DNA from: CAZGAH01 sp964523295
Lineage (GTDB): Bacteria; Desulfobacterota; Desulfovibrionia; Desulfovibrionales; Desulfovibrionaceae
Assembly (NCBI GenBank): GCA_964523295.1
Contig: CAZGAH010000003.1
Location: forward strand, 62,001-126,000
Direction: 5' to 3'
DNA length: 64,000 bases
Shown here: positions 52,671-61,875 of the stretch, in pieces
Layout: every line of letters starts with the position of its first letter
Numbering within the stretch: position 1 is the first letter of the stretch
Notes under the pieces: generated by a model
Database searches by the model: none
The model's input: only the letters and a program-made list of their open reading frames with translations
What the model was told of the DNA's origin: nothing
Position numbers and translations under genes: made by a program

Positions 52671-54404
52671 ATGATAACCCCGTACTATCAACAGGAGCTG
52701 CAAAACCTCAAGGAACTCGCCGTCGAGTTCGCCAAGGCCCATCCCGCGCTGGCACCACTGCTCAGCGGACCGTCCACCGACCCTGACGTAGAGCGGCTGC
52801 TCGAGGGCTCGGCCTTTCTCACCGGCCTGGTGCGAGAAAAACTCGATGACGAATTTCCCGAAATTGTCCACAACCTTCTCGAGCTGGTCTTTCCGCACTA
52901 TCTGCGGCCTATTCCCTCCACGGCCATCATCCAGTTCACGCCCAAGACCGGTCTGAAGGAGATTCTCAGCGTCAAGGCCGGCACGACCGTTGCCTCGGTC
53001 CCGGTCAAAGGCACCAAGTGCCTGTTCACGACCAGCCTGGACGTGGATCTGCAACCCCTGGAGATCACCTCCGCCTCGCTGCAACGCACGCCCGGCCAGC
53101 CGCCGGCGGCGCGCATCGGGTTCGAGCTGCACGGCATGAGGCTCAAGGACTGGAACCCGCAGCGGCTGCGCATGCTCATCGGCGGATCGTTCGCCCAGGC
53201 TGCGGATCGCTTCCATCTGCTCATGCGCTTCACCAGCGCCATTCATATCCTGCCACAGGAAGGCGGCTCGCCCGTGACCTTGAACAAGCGCAACCTCAGG
53301 CCTGTCGGCTTCGGAGGCGGCGAGGCACTGCTGCCTTACCCTTCGCAGGCTTTTTCCGGGTACCGCATCCTCCAGGAGTATTTCATTCTTCCGCATAAAT
53401 TTCTTTTTTTCGATGTCACCGGGCTCGATCAATGGACGACGCGCGGCGACGGCACCCGCTTCGAGGTGGTCTTCGAGCTGGGCAAGATTCCGGACGATGT
53501 GCCGGAGTTCAAGCGCGAGCACTTCATCCTCTCGGCCACGCCCGCGGTCAACCTCTTTCCCCATGGCGCGGAGCCGATCCTGCTGGATCACCGCCAGCAG
53601 GAATACCGCATCCGCCCCAGCGACCAGCAGGCCCAGAATTATCAGGTCTACTCGGTCTCCACGGTCACCGGATTCGCCGCAGGCACGGTCAAGCAGAAAA
53701 AATACGTGCCCTTCGAAATGTTTCTGCCGGCATCCTCCGAAACCTCCTCGTACCATGTCATCCGCAAAATATCGGCCATGGACGAGACCGTGGAGCAGTA
53801 TCTGACCATCGCCTACGACATGGAGGGCGCTCCGCCCGAGCCGGAGACCCTTTCGCTGGAGCTGGTCTGCTCCAACTTCCGGCTCCCGGAAAATCTCCAG
53901 ATCGGTGACATCTCCCAGCCGACCGAGAGTTCGCCGACCCTGTGCGAATTCAAGAACATCAGCCGGACCACGGCGGCCGTGCAGCCGCCCATCGGCAAGG
54001 ATCTGCTCTGGCGACTGCTCTCGCACGTCTCGCTCAACTATCTGCCCATAGCCGACGCCAAGAACCTTAAGGCCCTGCTCCGGCTGTACATCTTCCCGGA
54101 CACGCGCGACCGGGCCTCGGTGGTGGCCAATTCCAAGCGCGTCGACGGCATCCAGGATTTCAGCTCCACCATTGCCGACCGCATCATCTACGGATACGTC
54201 ATCCGCGGGCAGGATCTCAAGCTCACGGTCAACAGCCAGAATTTCGCCAGCCTGGGCGACATGTATCTGTTCGGCTCCGTTCTCGACGCCTTTTTCAGCG
54301 GATATTGTACCCTGAACACTTTTACCCGCCTGGAGATGCTCGACATGCTCACGGGCGAGGTCTACCAATGGCCGATCAGATCCGGGGACCGTCCCTTGCT
54401 TTAA
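52671..54404 (+). CDS. tssF: T6SS baseplate protein TssF
   Basis: 577 residues of the VasA/ImpG family. ITPYYQQELQNLKELAVEFAKAHP at the start and DPDVERLLEGSAFLTGLVREK are hallmark. It forms the baseplate wedge core with TssG and TssE. Overlaps tssG by 37 bp, so the two are translationally coupled, as usual for these subunits. Confidence 0.96.
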   Translation: MITPYYQQELQNLKELAVEFAKAHPALAPLLSGPSTDPDVERLLEGSAFLTGLVREKLDDEFPEIVHNLLELVFPHYLRPIPSTAIIQFTPKTGLKEILSVKAGTTVASVPVKGTKCLFTTSLDVDLQPLEITSASLQRTPGQPPAARIGFELHGMRLKDWNPQRLRMLIGGSFAQAADRFHLLMRFTSAIHILPQEGGSPVTLNKRNLRPVGFGGGEALLPYPSQAFSGYRILQEYFILPHKFLFFDVTGLDQWTTRGDGTRFEVVFELGKIPDDVPEFKREHFILSATPAVNLFPHGAEPILLDHRQQEYRIRPSDQQAQNYQVYSVSTVTGFAAGTVKQKKYVPFEMFLPASSETSSYHVIRKISAMDETVEQYLTIAYDMEGAPPEPETLSLELVCSNFRLPENLQIGDISQPTESSPTLCEFKNISRTTAAVQPPIGKDLLWRLLSHVSLNYLPIADAKNLKALLRLYIFPDTRDRASVVANSKRVDGIQDFSSTIADRIIYGYVIRGQDLKLTVNSQNFASLGDMYLFGSVLDAFFSGYCTLNTFTRLEMLDMLTGEVYQWPIRSGDRPLL

Positions 54405-55399
54405 GAAAGGATATCACCGCCCGCCCCGCCCGCTATGGTTTCTTCCAGGCCATGCGGCTGCTGCGCTATTTCTTCCAGCACGACGCCGGCCAGCCGGTGG
54501 ACGAAACCTATTTCACCAACCATATCCGGGTCCGACCGGAGCTGTCGCTGGGCTTTCCGGGAACGGACATGACCGGGATTACGGTCAACGAGCGCGACGG
54601 ACTCCCCTTTTACCACATCACGGCCACCTTTCTCGGTCTCTACGGTTCGTCGTCGCCGCTGCCCACGTTTTACACCGAAGATTTGATTGACGATGTCAAC
54701 GACGACGTCACAGCTACGCGCGAATTTCTCGACATCGTCAATGCTCCCCTCTATCCGCTGCTCATCAAGGCCTGGTTCAAATACAAGCTGTACTATCAGA
54801 TCAACGCCTTCAAGAATACCTCGGTCCTTGAGCGACTATTCAGCCTGTTCGGGCTGGGCGTGCCCGAACTCAGGGACCGGGTATCTCGTCCGGAGCGGCT
54901 CCTGCGTTACATCGGCCTGTTCTCCCAGTGGCCGCGCTCCTCCACCGGGCTGACGACGCTCATCTCCGACGTGCTCGGCGGAGCGCGTGTCGAGGTCGAG
55001 CCGAACCTGATCCGGCGCGTGATCATCCCGCCGGACCAGCGCTTTTACATGGGCCAGCGCAACTGCATCCTGGGGGAGGATGCCCACGTGGGAGAACAGA
55101 TACTCGACCGCATGAGCAAGTTCGGCCTGATCATCGGCGAACTCGACGCGGACGCCTTTCACGCCTGCCTGCCGGGCACGGAAACCTTTTCCTGGCTTGT
55201 GGAACTTATTCACCTGTATGTTTCAACCCCGTTGGAGTGTCACATGGAAATCCGCATCAACCGGACGCAGGTACAGCCCTTCCGGCTTGGCGATCCGCTC
55301 TGGTCGGTTCTCGTGCATGACGCCTGGGTCTATTCAGCGGAACCGCCGGACGACTGTCGGGCGCTTTTTGAACTTAAAATTCACGGGAGCAGACAATGA
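54368..55399 (+). CDS. tssG: T6SS baseplate protein TssG
   Basis: 343 residues of the VasB/ImpH family. PARYGFFQAMRLLRYFF, IRVRPELSLGFPGTDMTGI and the FLxLYGSSSPLPTFY motif identify it. The start ATG 54368 lies inside tssF; the longer open frame from 54305 has no family support. The stop overlaps the clpV start by 4 bp (ATGA). Confidence 0.95.
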   Translation: MADQIRGPSLALRKDITARPARYGFFQAMRLLRYFFQHDAGQPVDETYFTNHIRVRPELSLGFPGTDMTGITVNERDGLPFYHITATFLGLYGSSSPLPTFYTEDLIDDVNDDVTATREFLDIVNAPLYPLLIKAWFKYKLYYQINAFKNTSVLERLFSLFGLGVPELRDRVSRPERLLRYIGLFSQWPRSSTGLTTLISDVLGGARVEVEPNLIRRVIIPPDQRFYMGQRNCILGEDAHVGEQILDRMSKFGLIIGELDADAFHACLPGTETFSWLVELIHLYVSTPLECHMEIRINRTQVQPFRLGDPLWSVLVHDAWVYSAEPPDDCRALFELKIHGSRQ

Positions 55400-58023
55400 T
55401 CAACGTCGACATCAGAGCACTGTTGCTGAAGATGAACCCCTTTTGCACTGCGGCGCTCCAGAATGCGGCTGGTTTGTGCGTCTCGCGTACGAACTATGAA
55501 GTCATGATCGAGCATTTTCTGCTCAAATGCATCGAAAACGACAAAAGCGACCTGACCTTGCTGCTCAAGCGTTTCGAGATCGATCCAGCCCGCTTTGCCA
55601 TGGCCGTAAACCGCACGCTGGAAGAAGCCAAAACCGGCAACGCCGGAAAGCCGCTGTTCTCGCCTTTGCTGGTAGAACTTACCGAGGACGCCTGGCTGGT
55701 CTCCTCCATCGACATGGGCGAGCCCCTGGTCCGCTCCGGCGCCTTCCTCGCCGCCATCGCCGCCCGACCATCCTTCTACGCCTCGGGGTTGCAGTCCGAT
55801 CTGCTGCGCACGCTCTCCAAGGACGTCATCCTCAAGGAATTTTACCCGACCACGCGCGACTCGGTCGAAGCCAGGGCGCCGGGTGAGGCCAAAGCGGGCG
55901 CCGCCCCCGGCGCTCCGGCCGGGCCCACCGGCGAGGGATCCTTTCTGGCCCGCTTCTGCCAGGATTTCACCGCCTCGGCCCAGGCCGGCAAGATCGACCC
56001 CGTCTTCGGGCGCGACGAAGAAATCCGCCAGGTCATCGACATCCTGGCCCGGCGCCGCAAGAACAACCCCATCCTCGTCGGTGAGCCCGGCGTGGGCAAG
56101 ACCGCAGTCATCGAAGGCCTGGCCCTGCGCGTCACGCAGGGTGATGTCCCGGAAATGCTGCTCGGCGTTTCGCTGCTCGGCCTGGACCTCGGCGCGCTTG
56201 AGGCCGGTGCGGGCATGAAGGGCGAATTCGAGAACCGCTTGCGCGGCGTCATCAACGAGGTTAAGGCCTCGCCCAAGCCCATCATCCTGTTCATCGACGA
56301 GGCGCACACGCTGGTCGGCGCCGGCGGCGCCGCCGGCGGCAGCGACGCGGCCAACCTGCTCAAGCCGGCGCTGGCGCGCGGCGAACTGCGCACCTGCGCC
56401 GCGACCACCTGGTCCGAATACAAGAAATACTTCGAAAAAGACCCGGCCCTGGCCCGTCGTTTCCAACTCGTCAACCTCAAGGAGCCCGACGCAGCCACGG
56501 CAGAGCTGATCCTGCAAGGCCTGCGCGGGGCCTTTGAAAAGGCCCACAAGGTAGTCATTCGCGGCGACGCGCTCACCGCCTGCGCCACCTTTGCCGACCG
56601 CTACATCACCGGCCGCTTTCTCCCGGACAAGGCCATCGACCTGCTCGATACGAGCGCCGCGCGCGTCAAGATCAACATCACCGCCAAACCCGGCCCTGTC
56701 GAGGACCTCGAACAGTCCATCCGGGCTATGGAACGCGTCAAGACGATCATGGATCGCGACCGCGAGAACAACGTTGTCGTCGATGAAGAGAAATACAAGG
56801 CCAACGACGACGCTCTGGCCGAAAAGCGGACCGCGCTCGAGGCCATCACTGCGCGCTGGAAAACCGAACAGCAGGCAGCGCAGCAGGTCATCGAGCTGCG
56901 CGACAAGGTCCACGAGGCAGCCCCCGAGGACAAGGACGCTGCCAAGGCCGAGCTGACCAAGGCCGACGAGGCGTTGACCGCCACGCGCGGCGAAGGTTCA
57001 CTCATCCAGATCGAGGTCACGCCCGACGTCGTGGCCCTGGTCGTATCCGACTGGACCGGCATCCCGCTCGGCAAAGTCCAGCGCGACGAGTCTGAAACCG
57101 TGCTGCATCTGGCCGAGAAGCTGGAAGAGCGCATCAAGGGCCAGGACATGGCCATTGACGCCGTTACCCGCATGATCAAGGCCTCTAAGGCCGGCATCCG
57201 CAATCCCGACCAGCCCATCGGCGTCTTTCTGCTCGTCGGCCCCAGCGGCACGGGCAAAACCGAAACCTCCCTGGTCCTGGCCGACCTCCTGTTCGGCGGC
57301 CAGCACAACATCGTCACCATCAACATGACCGAATTCACGGAAGGCCATACCGTCAGCCGGCTCATCGGTTCGCCTCCCGGCTACGTCGGTTTTGGCGAGG
57401 GCGGAATGCTCACCGAGGCCGTGCGCCAGCGACCCTACAGCGTGGTGGTCCTCGACGAGGCGGAAAAGGCCCATCTCAGCGTCATGGAACTCTTCTACCA
57501 GGTCTTCGACAAAGGCGTGCTCCACGACGGCGAGGGCAAGGAAATCAGCTTCAAGAATACCGTCATCATGCTCACCAGCAATCTGGGCTCGGATGTCATC
57601 CAGGAAATGACCAATACGGACACCCCGCCCCCGTCCGACGCCGTGATCTCGGCCCTGCGGCCGCTGCTTTCCCAGCATTTCAAGCCCGCGCTGCTGGCCA
57701 GGATGACCATCGTACCCTACTGTTCGCTGAACGAAGAGGCCTTGCGCAAGATTTCCTTGCTCAAGCTCCAGCAGCTCGCCAAGACCATGTACAACAACAA
57801 CCGGATGCAGCTCCTCTGGGACGACGCCGTGCCCGAGGCCATCGCCAAGGCCTGCACCACGGTGGAAACCGGGGCTCGCAATATCGAAATCATCCTCAAC
57901 GACAACGTCCTGCCACGGCTCTCCCAGCAAATTCTGGAGAGCCTGAGCAAGGGCGATATGCCCGCCAAGGCCAGGCTCACCCTGGCCGAGGACGGAGAGA
58001 TAGCGATCGCATTCGAGGAGTAG
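55396..58023 (+). CDS. clpV: T6SS sheath-recycling ATPase ClpV
   Basis: 875 residues, TssH. It unfolds contracted sheath for reuse. A Clp N-domain (1-150) precedes AAA1 (GEPGVGKTA at about 230, LFIDEAHT at about 300) and AAA2 (GPSGTGKTE at about 614, VVLDEAEKAH at about 684). A ClpB-like middle coiled coil (about 430-530) is short, as in ClpV. It is the last recognisable T6SS gene here. Confidence 0.96.
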   Translation: MINVDIRALLLKMNPFCTAALQNAAGLCVSRTNYEVMIEHFLLKCIENDKSDLTLLLKRFEIDPARFAMAVNRTLEEAKTGNAGKPLFSPLLVELTEDAWLVSSIDMGEPLVRSGAFLAAIAARPSFYASGLQSDLLRTLSKDVILKEFYPTTRDSVEARAPGEAKAGAAPGAPAGPTGEGSFLARFCQDFTASAQAGKIDPVFGRDEEIRQVIDILARRRKNNPILVGEPGVGKTAVIEGLALRVTQGDVPEMLLGVSLLGLDLGALEAGAGMKGEFENRLRGVINEVKASPKPIILFIDEAHTLVGAGGAAGGSDAANLLKPALARGELRTCAATTWSEYKKYFEKDPALARRFQLVNLKEPDAATAELILQGLRGAFEKAHKVVIRGDALTACATFADRYITGRFLPDKAIDLLDTSAARVKINITAKPGPVEDLEQSIRAMERVKTIMDRDRENNVVVDEEKYKANDDALAEKRTALEAITARWKTEQQAAQQVIELRDKVHEAAPEDKDAAKAELTKADEALTATRGEGSLIQIEVTPDVVALVVSDWTGIPLGKVQRDESETVLHLAEKLEERIKGQDMAIDAVTRMIKASKAGIRNPDQPIGVFLLVGPSGTGKTETSLVLADLLFGGQHNIVTINMTEFTEGHTVSRLIGSPPGYVGFGEGGMLTEAVRQRPYSVVVLDEAEKAHLSVMELFYQVFDKGVLHDGEGKEISFKNTVIMLTSNLGSDVIQEMTNTDTPPPSDAVISALRPLLSQHFKPALLARMTIVPYCSLNEEALRKISLLKLQQLAKTMYNNNRMQLLWDDAVPEAIAKACTTVETGARNIEIILNDNVLPRLSQQILESLSKGDMPAKARLTLAEDGEIAIAFEE

Positions 58024-58032
58024 CGGACTTCA

Positions 58033-58066
58033 CAGGGGGGGGAGAGGCGCCAGCCTCCCCCCCTGC
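58033..58066 (+). terminator. G/C-rich stem-loop after clpV
   Basis: CAGGGGGGGGAG pairs with CTCCCCCCCTG, 9 bp after the clpV stop. No T-run; read-through to the next gene is likely. Confidence 0.45.
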
Positions 58067-58188
58067 GCGCATCCCGGCGCACACGCGGGAGATATGTCAC
58101 GCCGCCACGACCGGACAAAAACCGCCAGACCGCCCCGTCGGCCGGACCGACTCCGCCGCCAGACCTGGCGCCAGCCAAAGGACATGAC

Positions 58189-58965
58189 ATGAGCACCAAG
58201 AAAGGAATCTGGATCACGTCGCTGGACAAGGACGAAGCCCTGGCACAGCAGCTCGCCCAGACCGGAGCGACCTACGGCCTTGGCACAGGCGGCCATTTCT
58301 GGATCGATGATCTGGACAAGATGGAGTGGTCGGGGGCAGTACCCGAACTGGCTAAGCCCGAAATCGCCTGCTGGGTCGTCGTCGGACCGACTGCTCGTTT
58401 CGGCGTCGAGAGCATCCGACAAGGGCTGGCGCTGCTGGCCCAGACGATAGTCTCGGTCCGCGGTTGCGGGTTCCCGATACTCGTGGTGGGAACCGACGCC
58501 GTGGTGGACCCGGCTACGCTGCCGACGCCGCTGCGCGGCGCCGAGGGCGTGACCATGGCCTCCCTGGGGCCCAAGCTCGCGGCCCGCGCCAACACCCCCT
58601 GGAAGCCGCTGCCCACGTCCTACCGCCTCGATCCCCGGCCGCTGCCCGGCATCGGCCTCTGGTTCGAGGTCGCGCCCGCGCAGGGAGAGTGGAAGGGCGC
58701 CATCTTCGGCGTAACCGGTGCCGAAGTCGACGCCCACGGCGTCGGACCTGCCGGAACCATCCCGCAACGGGCCGTCCTGGAGTATCCGTTCAAGGGCATG
58801 AAGTTGCAACTTGGCGAAACCGAGTACCTGGCCTGGGGCCTGTCCAACACGCTGACCCCGCAGGAATCCTACTTCATCCGCGTCTCCACGACGCCCAAAA
58901 GCATACTCTTCGGAGAGCTTCCCACAGGCGACGAGGCCGACCTGTATACGATCATGCTGACCTGA
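58189..58965 (+). CDS. Uncharacterised protein in the T6SS cluster
   Basis: 258 residues that I do not recognise. The N-terminus (KKGIWITSLDKDEALAQQL) and the central CWVVVGPTARFG followed by GFPILVVGTDAVV look like alternating strands and helices of a Rossmann-like fold. The C-terminal half (GIGLWFEVAPAQGEWKGAIFGV, MKLQLGETEYLAWGLSN) looks all-beta. No signal peptide or TM. The start at 58189 has AAAGGA upstream, and codon use matches its neighbours. The gene is 165 bp after clpV, so it may belong to the T6SS transcript as an accessory or effector-linked protein. Confidence 0.6.
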   Translation: MSTKKGIWITSLDKDEALAQQLAQTGATYGLGTGGHFWIDDLDKMEWSGAVPELAKPEIACWVVVGPTARFGVESIRQGLALLAQTIVSVRGCGFPILVVGTDAVVDPATLPTPLRGAEGVTMASLGPKLAARANTPWKPLPTSYRLDPRPLPGIGLWFEVAPAQGEWKGAIFGVTGAEVDAHGVGPAGTIPQRAVLEYPFKGMKLQLGETEYLAWGLSNTLTPQESYFIRVSTTPKSILFGELPTGDEADLYTIMLT

Positions 58966-59130
58966 GCGTAGCGGTTTGCTCCGTATGCCCTTCCGGCGCC
59001 GGGAGACCCGACCGACAGGCCGGATAGCCTGTGTGCCAATCCCGGGGACGTTGACATCGTTGCCGCCTTGTCGCACTGTTGTCGGGCGGACCGGCGCGAC
59101 AGCGTCGACGCCGGACGCAGGAGAAGCAAT

Positions 59131-59667
59131 ATGCGCGCGTATGCTCCGGGAAAACGGATGCTTTGGTGGGGACTGACGCTGGCGGTGGTGATGTTTGCCG
59201 CCGGCTGCGACGGCGGACTCTTTGGCCCGTGCTCTCCCTTTACGCAGGTCAAGGCCCAGATCAGAATGCAGGGCGAGCCCCCGGCAAACGGGTTGACGCT
59301 GCCGCTGCCCGTCGTGCTCGGCAACGAGGTAATCGGGCAGGCCACAGCCATTGAACAGGACTCCGGCCCGCGGACGGTCCTGGCTGTCTGTCTCGAAAAG
59401 GATGCCCTGCCCAGACTGCATCGGCTCATCGGATTCTATGTGGAACAAGACCCGGCCGGAGCTCGGATGATAGCGGCGCCGCTGGCCGAAACCGGGCCTC
59501 CGATCGAAAAAGACCCGGTTTTCCTGGGCTTTTTCGATTACCGCGATTTCTTTGCCTGGAAGGCGCAGTACTTTCTGAAAAAATCGCTGGACAGCCTGCT
59601 CAAGACGCTCGACGACGCCTTGCTTCAGCCGGGCGGGAACCCGCCGCCGCAACAGGAACGGCTGTGA
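59131..59667 (+). CDS. Lipoprotein with MCE-like domain
   Basis: 178 residues. A type II signal with lipobox FAAGC follows a hydrophobic stretch (LTLAVVMFA) at about 16-26. The mature part has LTLPLPVVLGNEVIGQATAIEQ and LAVCLEKDALPRL, which resemble one MCE/MlaD domain. No long C-terminal helix for tunnel formation is present beyond about residue 130. AGGAGAAG precedes ATG 59131. It overlaps the HAD gene. Not TssJ, whose signature I do not see. A role in lipid handling would fit the phospholipid genes downstream, but that is inference. Confidence 0.6.
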   Translation: MRAYAPGKRMLWWGLTLAVVMFAAGCDGGLFGPCSPFTQVKAQIRMQGEPPANGLTLPLPVVLGNEVIGQATAIEQDSGPRTVLAVCLEKDALPRLHRLIGFYVEQDPAGARMIAAPLAETGPPIEKDPVFLGFFDYRDFFAWKAQYFLKKSLDSLLKTLDDALLQPGGNPPPQQERL

Positions 59668-60335
59668 GTCAGGCCCCGTCGAGGCCGGCCCCGCCGGCGC
59701 TGCTGCTGTTCGATTTCGGCGGCGTCATCGCCGATGAGGGCTTTGTCGGCGGACTGGCGGCCATTGCCCGGGCTAACGCCATCGATCCGGGCGTTCTGCT
59801 GCAACTGGCGGTGGACATCATCTTCTCCAGCGGCTATCTTATTGGTCAGGCTAAGGAGTCTCTTTTCTGGGAGCAGTTGCGCAGCCGGGCCGCGATCCGC
59901 GGCGACGACGTCGCGTTGCGGGGAGAACTGCTTACCCGTTTCCGGCTCCGGCCGCGCATGATGGACATCGTGGACAGGTTGCGCGCTGCTGGCCGTCAGG
60001 TGGCTGTGCTGAGCGATCAGACCAACTGGCTCGACGAAATCGAATCTGCGCAGCCCTTTGCCCATCGCTTCGACCGCATTTTCAACTCCTATCACGTCGG
60101 CCTGCACAAACGCGACCCGGCCTGTTTTACCAACGCCCTTGAGACCATGGGCTTCCGCGCCGGGCAGGCGCTGTTCGTGGACGATTTGCACCAGAATACG
60201 GAGCTGGCCCGCAACCTGGGCTTGCGCGCCATTCATTACCGGGAGCAGGGGCAGTTCGAAACTGAACTCTTGCCCTGCTGTCCGGAGATAGCCTTTCCCG
60301 ACCCGAAAGAAACATCCCGCGACCATGGAGAATGA
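59664..60335 (+). CDS. HAD-superfamily hydrolase
   Basis: 223 residues. Motif I is LLFDFGGVIAD, with the nucleophile Asp and Gly in place of the second Asp, common in HAD-IA phosphatases/epoxide-hydrolase relatives. Motif II is VLSDQTNW, motif III Lys is in LHKRDP, motif IV is FVDDLHQN. GTG start overlaps the previous stop (GTGA). Substrate unknown. It sits directly before psd, so a phospholipid-linked phosphatase is possible. Confidence 0.85.
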   Translation: MSQAPSRPAPPALLLFDFGGVIADEGFVGGLAAIARANAIDPGVLLQLAVDIIFSSGYLIGQAKESLFWEQLRSRAAIRGDDVALRGELLTRFRLRPRMMDIVDRLRAAGRQVAVLSDQTNWLDEIESAQPFAHRFDRIFNSYHVGLHKRDPACFTNALETMGFRAGQALFVDDLHQNTELARNLGLRAIHYREQGQFETELLPCCPEIAFPDPKETSRDHGE

Positions 60336-60336
60336 C

Positions 60337-61035
60337 ATGCATACGCGTACGCCGAATATGGCGCCTGAAGGCCTGCCGATCATCTGCCTGTCCGGTTTCA
60401 CCACCCTGCTCTTTGCCGTGCTGGGCTGGCCCTGGCTGGCCATGCTCGGCCTGGCGATAACCGGATTGTGCCTGCACTTTTTTCGCGACCCGGAGCGCGT
60501 CGTCCCGGACGGGCCGGGTCTGGCGATCTGCCCGGCGGACGGGCGCGTAGTCAAGGCCGGCCCGGCGCTGGACCCGATCGAAGGCCGCACCCGCCCCTGC
60601 GTCAGCGTTTTCATGAACGTCTTCAACGTGCACGTGAATCGGGTGCCCGTGGAGGGCCAGGTGCAGGCACTGCACTATTATCCGGGCAAGTTCCTCAACG
60701 CCTCGCTGGACAAATCCTCCGAAGAGAACGAGCGGCTGGTCATGCGTCTCAAGGACGAGACCGGGAATATCTGGACCGTGGTGCAGATAGCGGGGCTTAT
60801 CGCCCGACGCATCGTCTGTCACGCCGAGACGGGCGATACGCTGCGTCGAGGGCAGCGCTACGGGCTGATCAAATTCGGATCCCGGGTTGACCTTTACCTC
60901 CCTGACGACTATGAAATACGCGTAACCCTTGGCGATACGGTCTTTGCCGGCCAGACCGTCGTAGCCACGCGGCCACAGATTCAAAGCCGTGAACTCCTTT
61001 CCAATCAGACCGGAACGCCGCCGGCGTCGGAGTAG
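60337..61035 (+). CDS. psd: Phosphatidylserine decarboxylase
   Basis: 232 residues, the short Psd-A type. An N-terminal hydrophobic region (about 15-50) precedes the catalytic part with PADGRV, SVFMNVFNVHVNR and FLNASLDKSSEEN. The self-cleavage and pyruvoyl site is Gly-Ser in IKFGSRVDLYLP. I start at ATG 60337, one base after the HAD stop, with GGAG 7 nt upstream; ATG 60325 is an alternative. Makes phosphatidylethanolamine from phosphatidylserine and is followed 2 bp later by pssA. Confidence 0.95.
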   Translation: MHTRTPNMAPEGLPIICLSGFTTLLFAVLGWPWLAMLGLAITGLCLHFFRDPERVVPDGPGLAICPADGRVVKAGPALDPIEGRTRPCVSVFMNVFNVHVNRVPVEGQVQALHYYPGKFLNASLDKSSEENERLVMRLKDETGNIWTVVQIAGLIARRIVCHAETGDTLRRGQRYGLIKFGSRVDLYLPDDYEIRVTLGDTVFAGQTVVATRPQIQSRELLSNQTGTPPASE

Positions 61036-61037
61036 AT

Positions 61038-61811
61038 ATGGACAACGAGAACCGACCGTTTCGTCGCGGCGTCTACCTGCTGCCGAATTTGCTGACCACG
61101 GCCAGCCTCTTTGCCGGCTTTCTGGGCATGTTGTACGCCATGCGCGGCAGCTACGAGTCCGCGGCCCTGGCAATCTTCTTCAGCGCCCTGCTGGACGGTC
61201 TCGACGGCAAGGTCGCCCGCTGGACCAACACCGCGAGCGAGTTCGGCGTGCAGTACGATTCGCTCGCCGACCTGGTAGCCTTCGGCGTCAGTCCCGCCGT
61301 GCTGCTGTACCACTGGCAGGTGAGCCAGTTCGGCCGGCTGGGCATCATGGCCTGCTTTTTGTTCATGGCCTGCGGGGCGCTACGTCTGGCGCGCTTCAAC
61401 ATCCAGAGCGCGGCGGCCTCCAAAAAATTCTTCGTAGGGCTGCCGATTCCCGCGGCCGCGTGTACGCTTGCAACCCTGGTGCTGGTGCAACCGTATTTTC
61501 AGGAATACATGCCCGACAAGGCGTGGGCCGTGTCCTGTCTGGTCCTGGCCTACCTGCTTTCCTTTCTCATGGTCAGCCGCCTGCGCTACGCGTCGTTCAA
61601 GGAATACAGCATGGTCAAGGCCCACCCGTTCAGCTCCATGGTCACCCTGATTCTGCTCTTCGCCCTGGTGGCAACGCAGCCGCGGTTGATGAGCTTCCTG
61701 GTGATGTTCGGCTACATGCTCTCCGGGCCGATTTATACGCTGATCATTCTACCGCGCCGCATTTCCCGGGCCATCCGCGAAGCCCGGACCGCGAAGCCGG
61801 GTACGCCCTGA
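61038..61811 (+). CDS. pssA: CDP-diacylglycerol-serine O-phosphatidyltransferase
   Basis: 257 residues with several TM helices. The CDP-alcohol phosphotransferase motif is DGLDGKVARWTNTASEFGVQYDSLAD. Makes phosphatidylserine for Psd. It starts 2 bp after psd with GGAG 5 nt upstream, so the two are one transcript and form the bacterial PE pathway. Confidence 0.96.
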   Translation: MDNENRPFRRGVYLLPNLLTTASLFAGFLGMLYAMRGSYESAALAIFFSALLDGLDGKVARWTNTASEFGVQYDSLADLVAFGVSPAVLLYHWQVSQFGRLGIMACFLFMACGALRLARFNIQSAAASKKFFVGLPIPAAACTLATLVLVQPYFQEYMPDKAWAVSCLVLAYLLSFLMVSRLRYASFKEYSMVKAHPFSSMVTLILLFALVATQPRLMSFLVMFGYMLSGPIYTLIILPRRISRAIREARTAKPGTP

Positions 61812-61823
61812 TTCAAAAGCAGT

Positions 61824-61842
61824 ACGCCGGCGAGGCCGGCGT
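61824..61842. terminator. Stem-loop between convergent pssA and tatD
   Basis: ACGCCGGC-gag-GCCGGCGT, 8 bp. It sits midway in a 64-bp convergent gap and probably serves both genes. No clear T-run. Confidence 0.6.
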
Positions 61843-61875
61843 GACGACCGGACAAATGCGCCGCTTGTCGGGGCA

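Noticed and set aside
59131..59667. The lipoprotein as TssJ of the T6SS
   Set aside because: It has a lipobox but no TssJ-like beta-sandwich signature; the central part resembles an MCE domain.
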